From assembly GCF_947495675.1 (NCBI RefSeq), contig NZ_CANLZX010000008.1, positions 62,001 through 126,000 on the forward strand: a DNA stretch of 64,000 nucleotides. Reading direction: 5' to 3'. This DNA comes from an uncultured Algibacter sp. Lineage in GTDB: Bacteria > Bacteroidota > Bacteroidia > Flavobacteriales > Flavobacteriaceae. How positions within the stretch are numbered: the first letter of the stretch is position 1; the number at the start of each line of letters is the position of its first letter. Below, piece by piece: positions 17,896 to 27,453 of this stretch. The position numbers and the translations under genes were made by a program. The notes beneath the pieces are model-generated. The model saw only the letters and a program-made list of their open reading frames with translations. It was not told where the DNA came from and did not search any database.

Positions 17896-19074
17896 TTGAA
17901 TAAATCAATTTTAAATACTGATATACAATATTTTATAAATAATAATGAGAATTCCGTAATTAGCGATTTATTGCTTAAAGGAACTTCGTTTATTGATGTT
18001 GATACTAAATCTATTATTGAGCAAATTGAAGCCAGAAATAGAAGTAAAACAAAGCTTAAAACATGGTATGATACAGCAAATATTTACTACCCAAATAAAT
18101 TAAATATTGAACAAACTTCTTCTGAAACTACTGCAAAATACAAATCGGAATTGCTAAAAGGTAATTCAATAATTGATTTAACAGGAGGTTTTGGAGTTGA
18201 TTGTTTTTACTTTTCTAAACAGTTTAAATTGGTAACGCATTGCGAAATAAATGATAACCTATCAGAAATTGTTAGCCATAATTACAAACAGTTACAGGTT
18301 AATAATATTGAAACTATTAAAACAGACGGTATTGTATATTTAAAAAATTCAAACAAAATATTTGATTGGATTTATATTGACCCATCTAGAAGGCATGATA
18401 GCAAAGGAAAAGTATTCTTTTTAAACGATTGTTTACCTAATGTTCCTAAACATCTGGATACGCTTTTTACACACTCCAAAAACATTTTAATAAAAACATC
18501 TCCACTATTAGATTTATCGATAGGAATTGGAGAGTTAAAACATGTAAAAACGATTCACATAGTAGCAGTAAATAACGAAGTAAAGGAATTGTTATGGGTG
18601 CTTAAGCTTGGTTTTAAAGAAGCTATTACTATAGAAACAGTAAACATTAAAAAGAATAACACAAAACACTTTAAGTTTAATTTAGACGAAGAAAAAACTA
18701 CTGAAGCTCAATACAGCTTACCACTCACCTATTTGTACGAGCCTAATGCTGCTATTTTAAAAGCTGGTGCTTTTAATCAAGTATCGCTACAATTAAAAGT
18801 TTTAAAACTACATAAACATTCGCATTTATACACGAGTAACGAACGTATTGATTTTCCTGGAAGAACTTTTAAAATTGATGAAGTTATACCTTATAACAAA
18901 AAAGCTATTAAAAACTTAGCAATACAAAAAGCTAATATCACTACAAGAAACTTCCCAGAAACGGTACAACAAATAAGGAAGAAGTTTAAAATAAATGATG
19001 GCGGTTTATCATATTTGTTTTTTACCACAGATATGAATAATCAAAAAATAGTCATTATTACCAGTAAAGTATAA
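17896..19074 (+). CDS. SAM-dependent methyltransferase with THUMP-like region
   Basis: A 392-residue class I methyltransferase. The SAM-binding motif I is IIDLTGGFGVDCFYF (about 93-107). A catalytic-type IYIDPSRRHDSKGK follows near residue 160, where the DPSRR form is typical of a Bacteroidetes family annotated as class I SAM methyltransferase with THUMP-like C-terminus. The target is probably RNA, by analogy. The start is TTG, since no ATG occurs in frame until far beyond the SAM site. It begins 8 bases after the AI-2E family gene. Confidence 0.8.
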   Translation: MNKSILNTDIQYFINNNENSVISDLLLKGTSFIDVDTKSIIEQIEARNRSKTKLKTWYDTANIYYPNKLNIEQTSSETTAKYKSELLKGNSIIDLTGGFGVDCFYFSKQFKLVTHCEINDNLSEIVSHNYKQLQVNNIETIKTDGIVYLKNSNKIFDWIYIDPSRRHDSKGKVFFLNDCLPNVPKHLDTLFTHSKNILIKTSPLLDLSIGIGELKHVKTIHIVAVNNEVKELLWVLKLGFKEAITIETVNIKKNNTKHFKFNLDEEKTTEAQYSLPLTYLYEPNAAILKAGAFNQVSLQLKVLKLHKHSHLYTSNERIDFPGRTFKIDEVIPYNKKAIKNLAIQKANITTRNFPETVQQIRKKFKINDGGLSYLFFTTDMNNQKIVIITSKV

Positions 19075-19085
19075 AACTTAAAACT

Positions 19086-19442
19086 ATGACGCTTGAAGAA
19101 CTTGTGGGTGAATATTCTATAACTGGTACTAATCAAAATGCTGAATTAAGTAGCTATAAAGGCATACTTAATTTAGCTTTAGATGAAAACCAAAGAATAA
19201 AAGCTAAATGGTTAATTAATAACTCACAAGAGCAATTTGGAAATGGTTTTTTTAAAGATAATATACTTGTTATAAACTTTAACTATAAGAGTGAAAACAC
19301 TATTTTTAAAGGAGTTGTCGTTTATAAATGTATTTCCAAAGATGTTTTAGAAGGGTTTTGGTCTGAAAAGCATGGCGACCCAAATTTTATTGGTGAAGAG
19401 CGTTGCTTTAGAAACAACCAATTAAAAGAAACCATTAATTAA
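19086..19442 (+). CDS. Small hypothetical protein
   Basis: A 118-residue soluble protein with no signal peptide. It is predicted to be mostly beta strands, with alternating Gly/Asn turns such as SSYKGILNLALDENQRI and a WSEKHGDPNFIGEE stretch near the end. The pattern suggests a small beta-barrel or lipocalin-like fold. I do not recognise the family. It is 11 bases after the methyltransferase and is the last gene of that operon, meeting the opposing TrmH-type gene only 7 bases later. Confidence 0.6.
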   Translation: MTLEELVGEYSITGTNQNAELSSYKGILNLALDENQRIKAKWLINNSQEQFGNGFFKDNILVINFNYKSENTIFKGVVVYKCISKDVLEGFWSEKHGDPNFIGEERCFRNNQLKETIN

Positions 19443-19449
19443 ACTAGGT

Positions 19450-19908
19450 TTATGATCTAGGCTTACTTATTCCTCTATCATATAACACTATACTACCAGC
19501 TACGGCTACATTCAGACTTAATTCAGACTTAAACTTAACTAAAAAGTGTGCTTTTTCAATGGCTTGTTTAGATAGTCCATGATCTTCTGCGCCAAGTAAA
19601 TAAACACAACGTCTAGAGTGATTAAACGTTTCTAAGTCTTCAGCTGTATCGGTAAGTTCTACAGCTACTAATCGTGCTCCTTTTGGTAGATTATTATAAA
19701 AGTCATCGAACGTATCATAATGAAAATAAGGCATCGCTTTAACAGCATCATGTGTATCGCTAGCCTGTTTTGCATAACGATTTCCAATAGTAAAAATGAA
19801 GCTAGCACCTAAATTTTGTGCCGAACGCCACAAAACTCCGAGGTTTTCAGGTGTTTTTCCATTTTGAATACCTATTCCAAAAAATTCATTTGTAAAGTTA
19901 TTATTCAT
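19450..19908 (-). CDS. TrmH-family RNA methyltransferase
   Basis: A 152-residue SPOUT enzyme from the ATG at 19908. A TTG at 19929 would add seven hydrophobic residues and run into the tRNA terminator, so it is rejected. Motif 1 is KTPENLGVLWRSA, motif 2 is VYLLGAEDHGLS and motif 3 is SLNVAVAGSIVLYDR. These match 2'-O-methylases related to TrmL/TrmH. It is a distant paralogue of the gene at 16277-16777. It sits downstream of tRNA-Arg on the same strand, with a terminator between. Confidence 0.85.
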   Translation of the reverse strand: MNNNFTNEFFGIGIQNGKTPENLGVLWRSAQNLGASFIFTIGNRYAKQASDTHDAVKAMPYFHYDTFDDFYNNLPKGARLVAVELTDTAEDLETFNHSRRCVYLLGAEDHGLSKQAIEKAHFLVKFKSELSLNVAVAGSIVLYDRGISKPRS

Positions 19909-19925
19909 AATATAAAAATTATAAA

Positions 19926-19957
19926 ACAAAAAAGCTCCACTTTTGAAGTGAAGCTTT
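19926..19957 (-). terminator. Terminator after tRNA-Arg
   Basis: On the minus strand AAGCTTCACTT and AAGTGGAGCTT form an 11-bp stem with one G-U pair, followed by TTTTTTGTTTT. It lies directly past the tRNA 3' end. Confidence 0.8.
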
Positions 19958-19960
19958 TTG

Positions 19961-20034
19961 TGAGCCCTGCAGGATTCGAACCTGCGACCGCCTCCTTAGA
20001 AGGGAGGTGCTCTATCCAGCTGAGCTAAGAGCCC
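19961..20034 (-). tRNA. tRNA-Arg (anticodon TCT)
   Basis: A 74-base cloverleaf on the minus strand. The acceptor stem is GGGCTCT with AGGGCTC plus discriminator A. The D-arm is GCTC/GAGC, the anticodon stem CCTCC/GGAGG encloses CTTCTAA, and the T-arm contains GGTTCGAATCC. Positions 34-36 read TCT, which decodes AGA/AGG. The 3' CCA is not encoded. Confidence 0.97.
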
Positions 20035-20171
20035 TCAGAGAAAACATTTCTGTTTTCCGGAGTGCAAATATAAAATTAACTACATATCTAACAAAAGAAA
20101 TGTTTATAATTTTTAAAATAAATTAAACATTGCTAAATGACACCTGTTTTATAAAATTAAAAATTTTATTT

Positions 20172-21800
20172 CTACCAAAATAAAGCATATAATACTGCTA
20201 GTAAAATACAAATTACCATAGCCCCAATATTAAACAAAGGTGTTGTTTTAAATAAGTCTTTGGTAATCTCTATGCCCTTAGTGTCATTAGCTCCTTTATT
20301 TTGTATATTACTCAATACCATTATAATTATCATGGTTAAAACAGCTGTAATTCCCATTTGGTGCATCCAAGGTTCAAAAACAGGAATAGGAATAAACTTT
20401 AGCGCTAATGCAATTGGAATTGACAAAACGGCACCCCATATAGCTGCATTGTTTGTTGTTTTCTTCCAGAAGAGCCCTAATAAAAATACTGCTAATATCC
20501 CAGGGCTTACAATACCTGTGTATTCTTGTATAAATTGAAAAGCTTGATCAATACCACCTAAAAGTGGCGCCACAATAACAGCAATAATTAAAGCTACTGC
20601 GGCAGATATACGACCAACATTGACCGTTGTTTTGTCATTGGCATTTTTATTAATATACTGTTTGTAAATGTCCATTGTAAAAATGGTAGATGTTGAATTT
20701 AGCATAGATGCCAATGAAGACACAACTGCTGCTGCCAGAGCAGCAAAGGCAACACCTTTAAGCCCTGTTGGTAAAAATTGCAATAACCAAGGGTAGGCTT
20801 TATCTGCTTGTTCTGTAGATGGCGTATTTAACATGCCAGCTTCTCCTAAATTAGCCATAATTGCCGGGTCGTTAACCATAACATAGGCTGCAATACCAGG
20901 AATAACTACTATTAAAGGAATTATAAGCTTTAAAAATGCAGCAAGCAAAATACCTTTTTGAGATTCTTTTAACGATTTGGCTGCCAAAGTTCTTTGGATA
21001 ATATACTGATTGAATCCCCAATAGTACAAATTAGCCACCCATAAACCACCAACCAATACCCAAATACCAGGTAGATTTACATAATTATCATTCGATTCCT
21101 CAAGAATCATATGAAACTTTTCTGGTGCCGCTTCCCACACTTTAGAGAAACCAGCAAGTACACCTTCACCTCCAGAAACCGTATTTAACGCTAAGTAAGT
21201 AGTGACCAAACCGCCAAGTACTAAAAACACAACCTGTATAACATCTGTCCATGCAACAGCCGATAAACCACCGTATAATGAATATGCTGCGGCAAATAAA
21301 GCCAAACCTATAATGGCATAAATCATATCTACGCCCATGATGGTTTCAATAGCCAAACCACCTAAATATAAAACAGATGCAAGATTCACAAAAACATAAA
21401 GACCCAACCAAAATACAGCCAATATTGTTTTAAGATTCGTTGAAAATCGTTTTTCAACAAATTCTGGTATAGTATAAAGACCTTTTTCAATAAATATAGG
21501 TAAGAAGTATTTTCCAACTATAATTAAAGTTAAGGCCGCCATCCACTCATAAGAAGCAATTGCAATACCTAACGCAAATCCAGAGCCAGACATACCTATA
21601 AACTGTTCTGCCGAAATATTTGCTGCAATTAACGATGTTCCAATAGCCCACCATGGTAAAGATTTACTTGCCAAGAAATAATCTTCTGCATTTTTCTGGT
21701 GCCCTTCTTTATCTCGAGAAACCCATAACCCTACTCCCAAAATAAGAATAGCGTAAGCAACAAAGACTACATAGTCCCACATTTCGAATCCTGCTGTCAT
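20172..21800 (-). CDS. Sodium/sugar symporter, vSGLT type
   Basis: A 542-residue solute:sodium symporter with about 14 transmembrane helices, almost the same length as Vibrio SglT (543 residues). The SLIAANISAEQFIGMSG stretch (about 56-72) and the NLYYWGFNQYIIQRTL stretch (about 256-271) are the family's core, carrying the substrate and Na+ site residues. It likely imports glucose or galactose with Na+. An aldose 1-epimerase is encoded divergently across a long AT-rich gap, which fits sugar uptake. A TANNTTTG-type element lies 35 bases upstream of the ATG. Confidence 0.9.
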   Translation of the reverse strand: MTAGFEMWDYVVFVAYAILILGVGLWVSRDKEGHQKNAEDYFLASKSLPWWAIGTSLIAANISAEQFIGMSGSGFALGIAIASYEWMAALTLIIVGKYFLPIFIEKGLYTIPEFVEKRFSTNLKTILAVFWLGLYVFVNLASVLYLGGLAIETIMGVDMIYAIIGLALFAAAYSLYGGLSAVAWTDVIQVVFLVLGGLVTTYLALNTVSGGEGVLAGFSKVWEAAPEKFHMILEESNDNYVNLPGIWVLVGGLWVANLYYWGFNQYIIQRTLAAKSLKESQKGILLAAFLKLIIPLIVVIPGIAAYVMVNDPAIMANLGEAGMLNTPSTEQADKAYPWLLQFLPTGLKGVAFAALAAAVVSSLASMLNSTSTIFTMDIYKQYINKNANDKTTVNVGRISAAVALIIAVIVAPLLGGIDQAFQFIQEYTGIVSPGILAVFLLGLFWKKTTNNAAIWGAVLSIPIALALKFIPIPVFEPWMHQMGITAVLTMIIIMVLSNIQNKGANDTKGIEITKDLFKTTPLFNIGAMVICILLAVLYALFW

Positions 21801-22491
21801 AATAATTGTATCAGTTTAGTTAGTTGTAAAGCTTCAAATATATAATTAAATAATTATAATTTAATATTGAATCCCCTTATTAATGAGTCACACATATCTA
21901 ATTATTCTATTGTAATTTGTTGCTGTTTTTTCACATTAATTTATCTCTTAATAAATAAAATACAACTAGTAAACTCTTGTAGGTAATTTGTTAAAATTAA
22001 TATATATATTTGATGTTTTATGATTAAAATAAGAAGAAAACAGAAACTTTTTAATGTATGTAAATCATCTATTTTATTGGATATTTAATACTTTTTAAGG
22101 CTTTACAAAAAAATAAAATACGTTCTATTTATAACATCATAATAAGTAATAATAAAACAACAGTAGACACTTTATTATAAACCTACAATAAATAAAAAAA
22201 AAGATAAAGCAATTTTTGTTATGTGGTTTTTAATCTCTAACTATATGCAAATTGAGAATATTGGTATTTAACAAAAATGATTTTTATTTGTTAAGTAGAT
22301 AAACACTTTTGAAGTTAGTTTTGAAATTGAGAACTACTTACAAAATATAATAAAGACTGTTATATATAAAATATAAATTTTTATCTAAGTTAAAAATTCT
22401 TTAATTAAATTATATAAAATAACAACTTTAAATAAACAATTCTAATAGACTAATTAACAGCGTTTATTAGATTAAATAAAATTAATATATC
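21801..22491. other. Long AT-rich intergenic region
   Basis: This 691-base gap lies between the divergent symporter and epimerase genes. It is very AT-rich, holds only trivial open frames (the longest I see is about 22 codons at 22021) and shows no RNA gene I recognise. It contains the symporter promoter (21835-21842) and a second TATATTTG at 22005-22012 on the plus strand, with TTTG at 21987-21990, which is far from any gene start. Confidence 0.6.
21835..21842 (-). promoter_or_regulatory. Candidate -7 element of the symporter gene
   Basis: On the minus strand this reads TATATTTG, a perfect TANNTTTG match, 35 bases upstream of the symporter ATG. No clear -33 TTTG is visible at the expected distance. 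Confidence 0.45.
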
Positions 22492-23394
22492 GTGTATAAA
22501 ATAAAGCATAATCAAGATAATAATATCATAGAAGTTGAACATTCAAACACTAAACTTTATGCCAAACTTTTTAATAACTATGGTGGCACTTTACAAGAAC
22601 TATCTTTAAAAGGTCATGTTATAATAGAAAATTTAGCACCATTAACTTACGATTTAACTTATGCATCTTCCATATTATTTCCTTTTGCAAATAGAATAAA
22701 AGATGGTGCTTATAAATATAAAGGTGAAAAACATCAATTTGAAACAAATCTTAAAGAAGAAAACAACGCGCTTCATGGTTTAGTTTTTAATAAACCATTT
22801 CAAGTAATTGAAAAAAGCACGAGCGAAACATCTGCAACTGTTGTTCTAGAGTATAATGAAACTGGTATTTCTATAGGTTTTCCATATACTTATAATATTC
22901 AGTTAAAATATGTTTTTACTAAAAATACAGTTTCATTAACTGTTACTGCTAAAAACACATCACAAAAAACGTTTCCTTTTACACTTGGTTGGCATCCTTA
23001 TTTTTTAAGTGATAATTTATATGATAGTGTTATATGTTTTGACTCTACAAAAAAAATTCTGATGGAAAACCGAAATATAACAGATGGTTTTAAGGATATT
23101 GATCCTATTACAGATTTTTATGTAAAAGATCAGAAATTAGATGATTGCTGGGTTTTAGACTCTGATGAAATTAAGTTTAAAACACCAAAGTATGAGTTAA
23201 TAATGACTTCATCTGCTGAAAATAATTTTTTACAATTATATACTCCACCAAAAGCTAATAATATTGCTATAGAACCTACAACAGGAGTTTCAGATAGTTT
23301 TAATAACAAAATTGGTTTGCAAACCTTAAAACCAAATGAGTCTTATGAAATTACTTGGGATTTAACAATACAAGACAGTTTAATAAATGATTAA
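22492..23394 (+). CDS. Aldose 1-epimerase
   Basis: A 300-residue GalM-superfamily enzyme that interconverts alpha and beta anomers of hexoses. Family features are the FPFANRIKDGAY stretch (about 63-74), the catalytic-His region NNALHGLVF (about 90-98), LGWHPYF (about 164-170) and the Glu-containing IAIEPTTG (about 260-267). The start is GTG at 22492. There is no signal peptide, so it acts in the cytoplasm. Its divergent neighbour is a Na+/sugar symporter, supporting a role in feeding imported sugar into metabolism. Confidence 0.88.
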   Translation: MYKIKHNQDNNIIEVEHSNTKLYAKLFNNYGGTLQELSLKGHVIIENLAPLTYDLTYASSILFPFANRIKDGAYKYKGEKHQFETNLKEENNALHGLVFNKPFQVIEKSTSETSATVVLEYNETGISIGFPYTYNIQLKYVFTKNTVSLTVTAKNTSQKTFPFTLGWHPYFLSDNLYDSVICFDSTKKILMENRNITDGFKDIDPITDFYVKDQKLDDCWVLDSDEIKFKTPKYELIMTSSAENNFLQLYTPPKANNIAIEPTTGVSDSFNNKIGLQTLKPNESYEITWDLTIQDSLIND

Positions 23395-23432
23395 AGAATC
23401 ATTATAATCTGTAAAAATTCTATTTATATTTA

Positions 23433-23822
23433 ATGAACACATTCGAAACAACTTTAGTAGTTACTAAAGAACATATAGACGATTTAAACCACGTAAACAA
23501 TGTACATTATGTGCAATGGGTACAAGATATAGCCAAAGCACATTGGCAGTCTAAGGCCTCTGCAGAAATACAAAATCAATATGGTTGGTTTTTACTATCA
23601 CATTTTATTGAATATAAAAGTGCTGCTTTTTTGAATGATATTATTAATTTAAAAACTTACGTCGCAAAAGCAGAAGGTGTAAAATACACCCGTATTGTAG
23701 AAATGTATAACGCAAGTACCAATAAATTGCTTGCCAAATCAGAAACAATATGGTGTTTTGTAAATACTAAAACAGAGCGTCCAACAAGAATTCCTAAAGA
23801 AATTGTTGATTTATTTGATTAA
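23433..23822 (+). CDS. Acyl-CoA thioesterase, 4-hydroxybenzoyl-CoA thioesterase-like
   Basis: A 129-residue hotdog-fold protein of the YbgC/FadM type. The DDLNHVNNVHYVQWVQD stretch (16-32) carries the conserved Asn/Asp active-site region of 4HBT-like thioesterases. The length is normal and no targeting signal is present. It likely hydrolyses acyl-CoA thioesters, with the chain length unknown. It follows the epimerase after 38 bases. Confidence 0.85.
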   Translation: MNTFETTLVVTKEHIDDLNHVNNVHYVQWVQDIAKAHWQSKASAEIQNQYGWFLLSHFIEYKSAAFLNDIINLKTYVAKAEGVKYTRIVEMYNASTNKLLAKSETIWCFVNTKTERPTRIPKEIVDLFD

Positions 23823-23891
23823 AACATTAGTATCATACTAAATCATAATTTCAAAAGTTATATTTTTAGCCATCAAAATTTTTGTATTCAA

Positions 23892-25451
23892 ATGAAACGT
23901 TACTTATACTTTACAATTACATTAGGAGTTTTAATGCTATGGAGTTCTTGTCGCAAAGATTTTGAATACACTCCTAGTACTGGAAACTTGGAATTCTCTA
24001 GAGATACTGTTTATTTAGATACCATTTTCACTAATATTGGTTCTAGTACGTATAATTTAAAGGTATATAATAAAAGTGATAATGATATTTCTATACCATC
24101 TATTGGTTTAGCTTTGGGTGAAACTTCAAATTACAGATTAAGTGTTGATGGCATTGCTGGAAAAAACTTTAATAATATTGAAATTTTAGCAAAAGACAGT
24201 TTGTTTGTTTTTATTGAATCTACTATCGATATAAATAACTTCCCAAATCCAGATGGTACTTATTTATATACAGATAAAATTCAATTTGATGCAGGATCAA
24301 ACCTCCAAACAGTAGAGTTAGTTACATTAGTACAAGATGCTATTTTCATTTATCCAGATAGAGATAATACAACCAAAGTTATTGAAACCTTAACACTAGA
24401 TATTGGTGGCGAGATTGTTGAAACCGAATTACAAGGCAGGGAATTATTACCAACAGAGCTTACATTTACCAATGATAAACCCTATGTTATTTATGGTTTT
24501 GCAACTGTGCCAAACGGAGAGACATTAACCATAAATGCTGGTGCACGTTTACATTTTCATGACAATTCGGGTATTATAGTATCAAATGGAGCAACTATTA
24601 ATGTAAACGGCGCTTATAGTAACGACCAAGAATTACTTGAAAATGAAGTTATTTTTGAAGGCGATCGTTTAGAACCTAATTTTTCTGGTGTACCAGGGCA
24701 ATGGGGAACTATTTGGTTGTTGGATGGCAGTATTAATAATACCATTAATTACACGACTATTAAAAATTCAACAATTGGTATTTTATCTGATGGTAATCCA
24801 GACGAAACAAACGACAAACTAACCGTAACCAACTCTCAAATTTACAACTCTAGCAGTTTTGGTATATTGGGAAGAAATACCTCTATAAATGGCGAAAACG
24901 TCGTTATTAATAATTCTGGCTTATCATCGTTTGCAGGCACTTTGGGTGGAAAATATAATTTTACTCACGCTACTATAGCCAATTATTGGAACGCTGGATT
25001 TAGGCAATTTCCTGCCCTACTTTTAAATAATTTTGTGTTAGATGAAGATAACAATGCAACCATTGCAGATTTAACCGAAGCTAATTTTAATAACTGTATT
25101 ATTTACGGAAATGATAATCCTGAAATTTTACTTGATGAAATTGAAGACGAAAGTGTTGTATTTAATTTTAAGTTTACTAATTGTTTAATACGTTTTAACG
25201 ACACCAATAATAGTTTTACTGGTGTTAATTACAATTTTGATGATACTACAAAATATGAAAACAATATTTTTAACCAAGATCCAAATTTTAAAGATACAGA
25301 TGCCAATATGCTAATAATTGGTGATGATTCAGCTTGTATAAACAAGGGTTTAGCTAGTTTTGCACTACAAGTTCCTGTTGATATATTGAATGTAAACAGA
25401 ACTACATCTACTGATTTGGGTGCATACCAACATATTACCTTTCCTGAATAA
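23892..25451 (+). CDS. Lipoprotein with parallel beta-helix region
   Basis: A 519-residue lipoprotein: a short hydrophobic signal ends in the lipobox LWSSC with C20 as lipidation site, so it is anchored to a membrane and likely surface exposed. Residues about 190-500 contain many short strands with regular Asn/Gly turns (NTINYTTIKNS, LTVTNSQIYNSSS, NGENVVINNS) typical of right-handed parallel beta-helix proteins of the pectate-lyase fold. No catalytic motif is evident. The substrate and role are unknown. Confidence 0.75.
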   Translation: MKRYLYFTITLGVLMLWSSCRKDFEYTPSTGNLEFSRDTVYLDTIFTNIGSSTYNLKVYNKSDNDISIPSIGLALGETSNYRLSVDGIAGKNFNNIEILAKDSLFVFIESTIDINNFPNPDGTYLYTDKIQFDAGSNLQTVELVTLVQDAIFIYPDRDNTTKVIETLTLDIGGEIVETELQGRELLPTELTFTNDKPYVIYGFATVPNGETLTINAGARLHFHDNSGIIVSNGATINVNGAYSNDQELLENEVIFEGDRLEPNFSGVPGQWGTIWLLDGSINNTINYTTIKNSTIGILSDGNPDETNDKLTVTNSQIYNSSSFGILGRNTSINGENVVINNSGLSSFAGTLGGKYNFTHATIANYWNAGFRQFPALLLNNFVLDEDNNATIADLTEANFNNCIIYGNDNPEILLDEIEDESVVFNFKFTNCLIRFNDTNNSFTGVNYNFDDTTKYENNIFNQDPNFKDTDANMLIIGDDSACINKGLASFALQVPVDILNVNRTTSTDLGAYQHITFPE

Positions 25452-25592
25452 GAATAAGCTTAAAGGTTGTTATTCAACGTTTTTATTAATGTTTATTTTT
25501 TTGTTTTTTAATAATATTCTATATTGGTCGACCATTTTTGTTACTAAAAAAACAAATAGTAGCCCTAAATTAATTAAGAAACCTAATATCTT

Positions 25593-25817
25593 ATGCCAAA
25601 ATTAAAAAGAAACATGAGCAATTTTGATCGAATAATTCGATTTGTTGTTGTTCTAATACTTTTAACCTTATTTTTTGTTGGAGGAGTTAGAGGCGTTCTC
25701 GGGGTTTTATTGATTATCATTTCAATCATGTTCTTATTTGCAAGTGTTACGGCATTTTGCCCTTTCTACAAGTCAACAAATTTATCTACTTACGAAGCTG
25801 AAGATTTTATTGATTAA
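25593..25817 (+). CDS. Small membrane protein, DUF2892 family
   Basis: A 74-residue protein with two close transmembrane helices (about 18-34 and 36-52), ending in the family-typical TAFCPFYKS with a Cys at the membrane edge. DUF2892 domains are found alone or beside rhodanese and sulfur-handling proteins. A role in thiol or sulfur metabolism is suggested by the family but not by these neighbours. Confidence 0.75.
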   Translation: MPKLKRNMSNFDRIIRFVVVLILLTLFFVGGVRGVLGVLLIIISIMFLFASVTAFCPFYKSTNLSTYEAEDFID

Positions 25818-26002
25818 TTAATTTTTTCTAATTATCTAACAAGATTTAATGGTTTCTAAACTTATACCATTAAATTTTAACTGGTTAGTTATCATAAACT
25901 TATGAAAACCTTTACAGATTATCTATTCGTCTATTATTTGCTAAATTAGTTACTGAAACACATAAATAATTATATAAAAAACATTGTACGTATTTGAAAT
26001 AA

Positions 26003-26992
26003 ATGATAAAAAAAACAACTTTTAAACTTTTCCTTTTACTAATCTTATTGATTGTTTTCGGTAAGAAGTCCTTTTCGCAAAAAATAATTGAGCATTATCA
26101 ACCCATAAAAAAAGATAGCTTACAAATTGGAATAGGAGAAAATGACTTCTTGCCTTATATACAAAGTGGTTATATGCTAATGCTTCCAGAAGATAAAGTT
26201 ATTGAAGGTGTAATCATTTTTCTTGAGGATTCTGGATATGATAAAAAGAATAAGAATGGTAAGCAGATGTATAATTTAGCTAATAAAAATGGTTTTGCGG
26301 TGCTATCGGTTTCAACTGAAATTCCTTTTGATTTTTACTTTTCTAAAACATCTATTCACTCAACACACAAACTAATTCAAGAAGCCTTTGCTAAACATAA
26401 TTTGCCAAATAAAAATGTTTTCTTTTTAGGATCTAGTTTGGTAGGACATAGAGCTATGAGATTTATTAAATGTTTGAAGGAAGATGAGTATATATTTCAA
26501 CCTGAAATAAAAGGTGTTATTATCTGTAATTTCACTTTGGATTGGACAAGAAAATGGTATCAGCATAAACGAGACATAAAAATTAATAAAATTAACCTTT
26601 GGGAACCAAGATTTATTAATTATATGTTGGAAACAAATTTGAACGGGACACCCAAGACTTCGCCTGAAAGTTATCATGATTTCTCACCATATAGCTACTT
26701 TGATGACAAGAATAGAAACATTAAAGTTTATAAAAACTATGCTATAAGAGCCTACATAGAGCCCGCAATTAAATACAGGTTAACAAAGTATTATAGAACG
26801 TTGTATGAAAACAATGCAACAGATATAGTTGGATTTTTATCCGAATTGGAACTTGCTGGAAATAAAAACACAGAATTAATCGTTTTACAATCCGAAGATA
26901 ATCCATCACAAAAAAGGAATGCTCAAACAACTTGGAATACATTAAATAAAGATGAACTTATGGATTGGATTTTAAAACAAGCAGAAAAATAA
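26003..26992 (+). CDS. Secreted hypothetical protein, alpha/beta-hydrolase-like
   Basis: A 329-residue exported protein with a Lys-rich start, a Leu/Ile-rich core and a cleavage site near SFSQ (residue 26). Residues 70-150 alternate strands and helices, and VFFLGSSLVGHRAMRF (about 139-154) resembles a nucleophile elbow, although the spacing is not the strict GxSxG. This makes a hydrolase fold plausible but unproven. No operon partner: it is isolated by 185 bases before and about 195 bases after. Confidence 0.6.
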   Translation: MIKKTTFKLFLLLILLIVFGKKSFSQKIIEHYQPIKKDSLQIGIGENDFLPYIQSGYMLMLPEDKVIEGVIIFLEDSGYDKKNKNGKQMYNLANKNGFAVLSVSTEIPFDFYFSKTSIHSTHKLIQEAFAKHNLPNKNVFFLGSSLVGHRAMRFIKCLKEDEYIFQPEIKGVIICNFTLDWTRKWYQHKRDIKINKINLWEPRFINYMLETNLNGTPKTSPESYHDFSPYSYFDDKNRNIKVYKNYAIRAYIEPAIKYRLTKYYRTLYENNATDIVGFLSELELAGNKNTELIVLQSEDNPSQKRNAQTTWNTLNKDELMDWILKQAEK

Positions 26993-27187
26993 ACTTAATA
27001 CTATAACGTATATATTTATTGATGTTTCTCTATGTACTTAAAAGTTTCTGCAGATTTTCTTTCGATTTTTATATACAAAAAAAATCCTTTAAAAAAATAA
27101 GAATAGTAGGCCTCTTATCTGGGCATATACCATGTAAACCTATAAATAATTTCCAGGTATGAATATATAAATTAATTGTTTTGCTAA

Positions 27188-27334
27188 TTATGACTGTCTT
27201 CTTACTCTTTTATTTCTTCTGCTACGAAAGTTTTTATCACTCTTGGTTTTGGTAAAGTAAGTTACAAAAGTCCAAACTACACTTATAGCAATAACTAAAA
27301 TAATTATCTGATAAAATTCATCTGGTAAATTCAT
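27188..27334 (-). CDS. 48-residue single-helix membrane protein
   Basis: ATG at 27334 to TAA at 27188 encodes 48 residues: a short acidic N-terminus (NLPDEF), one hydrophobic helix (about residues 9-28, IIILVIAISVVWTFVTYF) and a strongly basic tail rich in Arg and Lys (KNFRSRRNKRVRR). This composition is typical of real small membrane proteins with the tail in the cytoplasm and is unlikely by chance in AT-rich spacer DNA. No family is recognised and the upstream ribosome-binding site is weak. Confidence 0.5.
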   Translation of the reverse strand: MNLPDEFYQIIILVIAISVVWTFVTYFTKTKSDKNFRSRRNKRVRRQS

Positions 27335-27453
27335 ACTCTAATATACAATAAAATTTCAACTTACTAACATACAGCTTTATAGCGCTTATAGCATCTTAAG
27401 TTTATAATCTATAAAATATATTTTAGCTTATAAACTTAAGCAAATAAATACTC

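Noticed and set aside
25420..25605. 61-codon open frame overlapping the end of the beta-helix lipoprotein and the start of the DUF2892 gene
   Set aside because: It overlaps two better-supported genes, and its hydrophobic stretch can arise from AT-rich DNA. No family resemblance.
27021..27158. Plus-strand open frame of about 45 codons upstream of the 48-residue membrane protein gene
   Set aside because: No ribosome-binding site, no recognisable composition, and it lies opposite the promoter side of a more convincing small gene.
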